DNA of 64,000 nt from Helicostylum pulchrum (taxonomy: Eukaryota; Mucoromycota; Mucoromycetes; Mucorales; Mucoraceae): contig JAIXMO010000019.1 in assembly GCA_025677825.1 (NCBI GenBank), positions 1-64,000 on the forward strand, read 5' to 3'. Both the position numbers and the translations under genes were made by a program. A model generated the notes under the pieces. The model worked only from the letters and a program-made list of their open reading frames with translations. It had not been told where the DNA came from and did no database searches. Shown one piece after another: positions 56,562 through 64,000 of this stretch (positions are counted from its first letter, which is position 1; every line of letters begins with the position of its first letter).

Positions 56562-59347
56562 ATGGTTTGCTCTCATATCGAAAACGCTTCATTAAATCCA
56601 CCTTCTGCCTATACTCAAGTACATAAAGAAGAATGTACTCAATGTTTTGATAACCAAGTAAAAAAAACTACGCTTTTTTTTTGTACTTCAAAAAAAAAAA
56701 CTTACACCTTTTATTACATAGGACGGACCTGACGGTATTGACGTTTGTTTATCTTGTTTTAACGGTGGTTGCTTAGACTCTACTAGACACCATGCTTTAA
56801 CTCATCACCAATTAACTGGTCATCCTTTAACTGTCAATATTCGTCGTCTTGTCGTAAGTCAACCTAAAAGAGTACGTGCTTAATAATTTAAATAAGAGTG
56901 CACAATCTCTTACTAAAAAACAATGTGTTTATAGGTAAGTGCCGATGGAACTCCTCCCCCTCAAAAGATTAGTAAAATTGCCATTGTCGTGGAGAATGAA
57001 GAACCTCAATATGAATATATTACCAAAGTTCGTTGTTATGCTTGTAACGGAGCTGAAGAAGCTAAAGAAAGTTCACCCAAGGTAAAAGAGAGAGAGAGAA
57101 AGGGAATCCAAAGGACAAATAATTAAAAAATATACTCCTAGTTAAACACCATTGTTGATGCTGTTTTATCATCACTTTCATCAGCCAAACAATCCGAAGT
57201 CAAAGCTTGGGAAGAAGTTATTACACCATGCGAGCATACACTTTGCCTTGTACAAGACGCACCTAAAAAATTACAGCAACAAGATTTAGCTCATTGTTCA
57301 GACTGTGAATTAAATGAAAATTTATGGTTATGTTTAGCATGCGGCAATTTAGGATGTGGACGTAAACAATATGACGGTTCAGGAGGAAACAATCATGCAA
57401 TTGATCATTTCCAAAAGACAGGCCACGGCGTCAATGTCAAATTAGGCACGATTACAGCAGAAGGAACTGCTGATATTTACTGCTATAGTTGTGACGATGC
57501 TAGAGTTGATAATGATTTAGCTAGTCATCTTGCCAATTGGGGTATCAATGTAGCTCACCAAATGAAAACTGAAAAGAGTATGACCGAATTACAATTGGAA
57601 CAAAACTTGAAGTTTGATTTTAGTATGACAACTGAAGACGGTAAACAATTGGAACCCAAGTTTGGACCTGGATACACTGGACTTAAGAATTTGGGCAACA
57701 GTTGTTATATGGCTTCCGTGCTTCAATCTGTATTCAACATTCAATCGTTCCAAGATAGATACTATACTCAATTAAATGAACACGCCATGACGTGTACAAC
57801 TGATCCTGCCACCTGTTGGTTCTGTCAGCTTCATAAATTAGCTGATGGTCTTTTATCGGGCAGATACTCTCAACCACTTGTGAACGAAGACGGTGTACAG
57901 TACCAAGACGGTATTGCACCCGGTATGTTTAAAGCACTTGTAGGTAAAGGTCATGAGGAATTCTCTACTATGCGTCAACAAGATGCATTTGAATTCTTCC
58001 AATATTTATGTAAAACTATTCAACAAAAGGAACATGTCACTAAAAACGATCCTACAAAATCTTTTGATTTTATGACCGAACAACGTTTACAATGTGGTAA
58101 ATGTAAAAAAGTAAGATATCAAAAAGATCAAACCAGTTGTATCTCGGTGAGCGTACCTGCTCGTCATATTCAATCAAGTGAAGAGGAAAATGTTTTTGAA
58201 CCTGTTGACTTTACCGAATGTCTTGATACATTTGTTAGAGAAGAAATTGTAGAAGGATATAATTGTTCAAACTGTAAAGAAAAGACAACTGCATTTAGGT
58301 AAAAAATACTGTTAATAATTGTATTGAGTAGCACTTACCTAACAAGTCTTTTTTTTTTTCTCTTGTAGATGCGTCAAGTTTAGTACCTTCCCTGATATTT
58401 TGGTGATGAATCCTCGTCGTTTTGCTTTTATTGATTGGGTACCTCAAAAATTAAGTAAGTATAACTGAAAGAAATAGAGAACAAAAGAAAAAAAAATACT
58501 AAAAATTGAAACCGAAAAGATATTGCCATTAATTTCCCTAATGGACCAATCCAACTTGATAAATACATGAGCCACGGACAACAACCTGGAGAAGAATTAT
58601 TACCAGAGGATGCACCTGCTTCTTCTGCATCATCTGAGCCATCATTCAACCAAGGCGATATTGATCAACTTAAAGCAATGGGATTCTCTGAAAACCGTTG
58701 TAAGAGAGCTTTAATGAATACCGGTCATAACGGTGCTGATGTTGCCATGAGTTGGATGTTTGAGCATATGGAAGACGCTGGTATTTTAGGATAATTTCTG
58801 TGAATGATCCACTTATTTTAACTGACACGCTATTTTTTTTTTTTTTCTTTTTTTTTTAGATATTGATGATCCATTACCTGCTACATCAGATAATGCTGCT
58901 AGTAACGGACCTTCTGATGATCAAATCTCTGTTTTGCAAGATATGGGATTCTCTGCTGCTCAAGCAAAGAAAGCATTACGTGAAACTGTAAGTTATGAAA
59001 CACGCACATATAAAAAAAAGTACATTGTAAACTCATTTAGATTATAATAGAACAATGATACAGAAAGAGCATTAGATTGGTTATTCAGTCACCCCGATGA
59101 TAATGGTGAAGAAACTGTTCAACCAAATGCTAGTGTAGAACCTGCTGTTGTCGGTAGCGCTACTGGTCCATTCAATTATAACTTGGACTCGTTTGTATCT
59201 CACAAAGGAACTTCTGTTCACTGTGGCCATTATGTATCACATGTTCGTAAGAATGGTGAATGGATTTTATTTAATGATAATAAGGTTGCAGTAACACCAA
59301 ACCCACCAATTGGGGAAGCTTATTTGTATTTCTTAGAAAGACAATAA
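56562..59347 (+). CDS. UBP14: Ubiquitin carboxyl-terminal hydrolase Ubp14/USP5
   Basis: Disassembles free polyubiquitin chains in the cytosol. Eight exons: 56562-56657, 56722-56853, 56935-57081, 57142-58298, 58369-58454, 58520-58780, 58860-58987 and 59051-59347, giving 767 aa. Domains in order: a variant ZnF-UBP (residues about 4-70), a canonical ZnF-UBP (CSDCELNENLWLCLACGNLG, CGRKQYDGSGGNNHAIDHF), the catalytic Cys box GLKNLGNSCYMASVLQS, two UBA domains (QLKAMGFSENRCKRALMNTG; VLQDMGFSAAQAKKALRET) inserted in the USP fold, and the His box SVHCGHYVSHVRKNGEW. This is the USP5 order. The exon joining at 58520 uses an AAAAG acceptor chosen to keep the frame. Confidence 0.93.
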
Positions 59348-59521
59348 TTTGATGTGTAAAAAAAAAAATTAAAAAAGTGAAATAAACTATCTAAATATAT
59401 AATACATGGTTTTTTTTTCTAAGCTGAAAGTGATACTGATGGGAGACTAATAGCTGGAATATTGGGGAAAACGCCAAGATACTACAGAGAAAAAAAAAAT
59501 ACTCGTTAAAACAAAACCTTA

Positions 59522-60259
59522 TTATTTCATACTAAAAAAATAACTTACTAAAGCAGCCCACCCCAATACACCAAAGATAGAACCAGATAAAATTTCAAAG
59601 TGACCATGAAAATAAACACCAGTCATAAACAGCATAAACCACCAAATAGAAGCAATAGCCAACACAGCGACAATGGAAAAATACTGAGCTCTGTTATGTA
59701 CCTTCATTTGAATGAATGCATTTGCATTATAAAACATCCAACTTAATTCCTCCCAAAAGAAAAGACTTGCGTGAATTAACATTACGCAATGACCGGAAAC
59801 ATCATGTCCTCCAGCCCATTGACCCCCTAGCTGACGACAAGCTTGCTGTTGAAATACTTGTGCAAACTTTTCAGAAGAATCTTGGTCTTGCAAAAAACTT
59901 GAACACTTACCACCAGTTAAAACATAAATACGATCGATAAAACTAGGACCAAATAACCACTGTGTCATAATATACCAGTATAAAGTGACAAACACATATC
60001 GAGCAGTACCTTGTACGAACTGTCTGGTGTTTTGTAAGCTCTTTGATTTGACAAAGTAAAGGTATACAAAGTAAACGAGTGTTACCCAGAACCAACCAAC
60101 TTTAACGAAAAACACATTGAGAATATTACGCTTGTTGCTAAAGTATGTTTCCGGTGGATTACCAATATGAGAGTATAGAAATGCAATGAATACTGTGCTT
60201 GGGTAAAGTATGAAAGATACCAGTTGATGAGGCTTTAATACCCTGTTAACCGCATCCAT
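59522..60259 (-). CDS. FIT family protein (Scs3/Yft2/FITM2)
   Basis: Single exon, 245 aa, with six predicted transmembrane helices. The two family motifs are present: GGHDVSGHCVMLIHASLFFW, with the first catalytic-type His, and YFHGHFEILSGSIFGVLGW, with the second. FIT proteins are ER acyl-CoA diphosphatases needed for lipid-droplet budding; yeast Scs3 and Yft2 are homologues. Start at 60259 is the first ATG and gives a short cytosolic N-terminus. It converges on the Ubp14 gene. Confidence 0.85.
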   Translation of the reverse strand: MDAVNRVLKPHQLVSFILYPSTVFIAFLYSHIGNPPETYFSNKRNILNVFFVKVGWFWVTLVYFVYLYFVKSKSLQNTRQFVQGTARYVFVTLYWYIMTQWLFGPSFIDRIYVLTGGKCSSFLQDQDSSEKFAQVFQQQACRQLGGQWAGGHDVSGHCVMLIHASLFFWEELSWMFYNANAFIQMKVHNRAQYFSIVAVLAIASIWWFMLFMTGVYFHGHFEILSGSIFGVLGWAALVSYFFSMK

Positions 60260-61799
60260 TTTTTAATATTTATAATTGAAAAAAGAAAAAAGAAAAGAGG
60301 AAAAAAAAACGAAAAAGAAAATTATAACGTGAGGATGATGTATGTCGTATATTTGAAGTTCAGACTGTAACCGTAACACACAACGCAACACCTTTTTTTG
60401 CACATGATTGTCATTTTGCATTAGATTAAACAAATCTACCTTCCAAGGCTTTCTTTTTTTTTTAAGAAAAAAGGACGATACAAGTAATCAAGATCAACAT
60501 TACGGGCAAGTGATCGGCTTAATTAGCTTTTTTTTTTCCCCCGAAACAATACTTTCTTAAAACAGTTTACTAAATATATTTATATTAGAGATTACTCGTA
60601 CAATCTTTCCAGGAAGTTTTTACTTTGCAAAAAAAAAAGGTGTTTTATCACACATCAAATTTTATTTTATCAAGGACCTTTTTTTATGATTAAAATTAAA
60701 AATGTACCTTTAAAAAAATAATCTGACATTCGGAATAATTCTATATTTGTCTAAATTCAAGTAGGAAACGTATATCTCTTTATAAGGAATAGAAATAGCC
60801 ACGTTGTTTATGTTTATTGGAGTACAATAAGCAGTAAAATGCGGTACGTGAAAATCGAACCAACAATGAAGTCTCTAATATTTTCGCAGCACTTATTTAT
60901 CAACAGTTTTTAATTCGTTCCTTGAAAAAAAAAAAATACAATTGATGTGGTAAGCAACGCTTACATACTGTTGTACATTTTGGAATAATACGTATCTAAT
61001 ACTCCAAACCCCAAAATCACACATAGTAGCAATAGAACTTTATCAAAGTACTTTTAAAAAAAGCTTTTGTCTCGCTTGAGAAAAATACAAAAATTAGGGA
61101 GTTTAAACAAAAAGATTTTGGGGGAAATTCTTTGATTTGCACGGTCGATCAATATTATTTTTCAATCTCTTTTAACCGCATTTCATAAAGTAAATAAGTG
61201 TGTATGGATGGGTAGCTTTGATCGTTCTATATTATGGAATATTTCTTAATGAAAGTAGCAACAGTGACAACTCCTCCACAGCAGATTAATTTAAGATACA
61301 ATCATGTCTTTACAACTTTTTTTTTTTTTTTTAAGATAACTTTAGAAAACTTATTAAATCAATGAATGCTTTTAGTAGCAAGTGTTACACACTGAAAAAT
61401 TATATTTCTTTTTTTTTGGACTAATCCAGCTCATGGATCGTCTATTGAATCGATCATCCATCTTATGGATTGGTCAACCTTATAAATGCTTAATAATATT
61501 TTTATCTTTAAAAACTACTTTGATCCTTTTATTAAAAACCTTGCTTTAATGTATTTTTATTTAATAACGATTATTCCCTTAGGTTGACTTTAAGATCCAT
61601 TGTACTATCTCTATTTCTATAAGTGCGCAAATAATATCTGAAAATAGTGTAAGTCGTTCTACTTACAAAACAGGAACTGGTGCTCACTATTTATACACAT
61701 TTTATTTACCCAAAAACTAAACAACTTTTTACTTGGAAAAAACAACACAAAAAAGCATAATATATTACCCGGAAAATCGCCAAAAATAAGAAAAATGAA
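60260..61799. other. AT-rich region without recognised genes
   Basis: About 1.5 kb. Purine-rich leader of the FIT gene to about 60320, then low-complexity AT-rich DNA. GGATCG-type duplications at 61434-61480 (ATGGATCGTCTATTGAATCG and GATCATCCATCTTATGGATTG) form a small imperfect inverted repeat. No ORF with a domain. Confidence 0.45.
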
Positions 61800-61824
61800 T
61801 GCGGCTAAAGTGGATCGAACACCT

Positions 61825-61856
<32 letters not shown>

Positions 61857-61872
61857 GCTGAGCTATACCCGC
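61800..61872 (-). tRNA. tRNA-Phe (GAA)
   Basis: On the minus strand the 73-base sequence begins GCGGGTATAGCTCAGCTGGG and forms a D arm, an anticodon arm with CTGAAGA loop (anticodon GAA) and a T arm with TTCGATC. No intron. The acceptor stem pairs GCGGGTA with TAGCCGC, with one G-G mismatch at position 5; fungal tRNA-Phe normally has a fully paired stem there. An A follows as discriminator, and CCA is not encoded. Confidence 0.9.
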
Positions 61873-62645
61873 TTACATGTCAAAGTAATAAAACAAAAAT
61901 ATAAATCTCAAAATGCCAAAAAGTTGCAAAAAATCACGGGAATATCACGCGATAGTCACGTGTAACGTATTTGATTGGGTAATTCTCAATTCATATTCAT
62001 GCATTTCGCGGTAACTGAGATTTTGACAGGTAATGTTTTGCTTTTCTAATTGAAACATACTAAAGACTACAACAAAAGTTTTTTGTTAGTAGATACAAGG
62101 ACAATCTTTGATCTTTTTTTTTTTTTTTTTTTTTTACATTCTTCTGTAGCGATCAGGTAACTAATAATAGAATATAATTATATTATCACTGAAGAAAGAG
62201 AAATAGTGTTATCGCTAATCTGAGAGTTAAGAACCAATTCGAATTACAAAAGAAAATGTAAATCGATATTACAAGTATAACAAGAGATAATTGATGGAAT
62301 ATAAGTTTATTAAAAGGAAATAAAGAAATAATATGGATATTAAACAGATATTATAAACTTTGAGGTTATATAAGTATATCTGTTTTCTAAGTATTTATAA
62401 TGGTTGATGTTATAAGTCGGGATATAGTTCTGTTCTAACCTGTAACATTGTTCAGTCATTACAAACCAAGACCAAACGAACCGATCATCATAAATGCATT
62501 GTTATGGAAATTTGCACGCCTTTACTCAAAAAATGAGGGTAGCGCATGTAGTCTTACAACAACAAAATTATTATGTTGGAACTTCAACAAAAAAACAGTA
62601 ACGGATTGTTGGGGTTGGGGAGATGCTATCGTGCAAGTTTTTTTT
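61873..62645. other. Spacer between tRNA-Phe and CUZ1
   Basis: AT-rich DNA with a T tract at 62117-62135. A plus-strand ORF of 82 codons (62448-62696) overlaps the CUZ1 3' end and has no domain; not called. Confidence 0.45.
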
Positions 62646-63937
62646 TTATTCTTCAAGCACTACAGCTCCTTGTCTTTCAAGCATAACGGTATCTAAACTT
62701 TTGAGGATTTCTTCTAAACTACTTGATTTGTTTAAAATCGTCATATCAGGACACTTGTATAATTCTAGGCGCTATTTTGTTTTGTTTTTTCAGAAAAAAA
62801 AAATGAGTTTATATATTATATATTATGGCAAAATCAACTTACGTCGGGATCGTTTGCAGAAAGTACATTATTCTTGTTATTTACTTTACACAAATCTGCA
62901 ATCATATCGAGTGCCCTTCCCACAGTATTTTTCTAGCAATCCAAAATAATAATTATCAATACTCATTTAAATATACGCATATCGCCGAAATGTACCTTGT
63001 CAAAGTAAACTGATTGTGACTCCAAAGTTGAACCCTTTGGACACTGAACGTACAAATACATTCTGCTAGCAGCAGGAACAGACGCGCTGCCTTTTGCTTG
63101 AGATTTCATCTTCATCAACTCGACCATACCCCCATTTTTACTTTTTACAGGTACAGATTTTATTTTTTGTCTCTTTGGTTCACTGGTATACGAAAAAGTT
63201 TTTGCTACCTTTTCTTGTGCTGCAACTTTTCTATTCATCTTTTTCTGTTCGTCTTCAATTAATGACTTGCAGACGTGAGAAGAAGGATGACGATGTCTTT
63301 ATAGAAAATAAGTCTCTTTTTGTGTGTTTAATTCCTGGTGACAATTTTTTTTTTTTACCTTAGGCAAAAATCTTGATCACAACCATCACAGTGGACAGGT
63401 CCTACACGTGGATCGATATCTTTACAGCCTTTAATAGCGCATTGACGGTTCATCTTGGGCGTATCATTAGCTGGATACAAGTACACTTTGCAATTGGATT
63501 CTTTATGTTTTATCAACTGCCCAAAAAAAAAAAAAAGTTAGGATTCTCTCACTTACAAAAATTTGTTGTCTTTATACCGATGCTTCAGTTGTCAATTTTT
63601 CTGTTTCAGGTGCCTTAATCAACTGTTGACAAGTATCACACTGAATCAACTGTTTATCAACAGAACTCCATTGAGAACATGTATGGTCGAGAGGTAACTT
63701 GTGCTTTCCACTTTTTTTTTTAAAAACAATTTAATAAATTAAATCGAAATGTCGCGTTTTTAGGTTTTTTTTTTTTTTACCAAAAGGTGTTTTGACAAAG
63801 TGGACAAGCGACAGGTAAGAAGTCTAGGGATATAAAATAAGTCGCTATTTTTTTCTTGTAGCAAACGAAAGGGGGCGTTTACCTAAAGCTCCACAGCTAT
63901 CAAGTTGACAGTGTTTTCCAATTTGAGGTAATTCCAT
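62646..63937 (-). CDS. CUZ1: AN1 zinc-finger / ubiquitin-like protein (Cuz1/ZFAND1)
   Basis: Exons on the minus strand 63937-63883, 63823-63781, 63710-63578, 63516-63359, 63296-62996, 62932-62843 and 62771-62646 give 301 aa. First AN1 finger: KHCQLDSCGALDFLPVACPL, C-x2-C, then HKLPLDHTCSQW. Second AN1 finger: CAIKGCKDIDPRVGPVHCDG, CDQDFCLRHRHPSSHVC. A basic linker follows, then a C-terminal ubiquitin-like domain (MYLYVQCPKGSTLESQSVYF; NTVGRALDMIADLC). Cuz1/ZFAND1 links Cdc48/p97 to the proteasome under arsenite stress. The start is the first ATG at the AN1 finger border. Length and domain order match Cuz1. Confidence 0.88.
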
Positions 63938-64000
63938 TTTTTTTTTGCACGTAAAAAAAAGAAAACAAAAAGGGAGTTTTATCTTACACTTTATAAGAAA

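Overview
This window looks like a nuclear contig from an early-diverging filamentous fungus, most likely Mucoromycota (Mucorales). The grounds are intron-rich genes with short (about 50-75 nt) GT-AG introns, AT-rich spacers full of poly-T/poly-A, and a mix of fungal genes (TORC2 subunit, WOPR regulator, Kex2-type prepropeptides, Ser/Thr-rich wall proteins) with a Ral-type GTPase that is not typical of yeasts. No species name is claimed. The exon models below were built by hand; for each multi-exon gene the exon lengths add up to an open frame.

Layout. 0-8 kb: 5' part of a TORC2 Rictor gene (-), an Mpo1-type fatty-acid dioxygenase (-), a Fanzor/TnpB-like relic (-) and a vacuolar-type DUF3712 membrane protein (+). 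8-24 kb: a Mid2-like single-pass surface protein, an Smr/DUF1771 protein with lipidation signals at both ends, a ZC3HC1-like zinc protein, a giant Ser/Thr-rich secreted protein with nested repeats, Tdp1 and Ral. 24-30 kb: glutathione-dependent formaldehyde dehydrogenase, then an accessory block with two oppositely oriented halves of a PD-(D/E)XK-like gene family and dispersed repeats. 30-34 kb: Bre1 E3 ligase. 35-39 kb: four consecutive same-strand genes for secreted proteins with Lys-Arg processing sites. 39-47 kb: a PC-esterase-like Golgi protein, FAD synthase, and a divergent pair encoding an HD-domain diiron oxygenase and an Fe/2-oxoglutarate oxygenase that together resemble the bacterial phosphonate C-P cleaving pairs PhnZ/PhnY* and TmpB/TmpA. 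47-51 kb: an integrase-type H2C2 zinc-finger protein converging on a WOPR-domain regulator. 51-56 kb: gene-poor DNA and an inverted duplication of an F-box gene. 56-64 kb: Ubp14-type deubiquitinase, a FIT/Scs3 lipid-droplet protein, tRNA-Phe and a Cuz1-like AN1 zinc-finger protein.

The strongest candidates for something new are (1) the phosphonate-oxygenase-like pair, whose 501-bp shared promoter carries two overlapping perfect 18-bp palindromes, (2) the four-gene cluster of Kex2-processable secreted peptides, (3) the Smr protein with an N-myristoylation motif plus a CVIM CaaX box, and (4) relics of a Fanzor-like RNA-guided nuclease and of a nuclease-like multigene family. The ordinary genes (Tdp1, Bre1, Ubp14, ADH class III, FAD synthase) show no sign of operon-like linkage.
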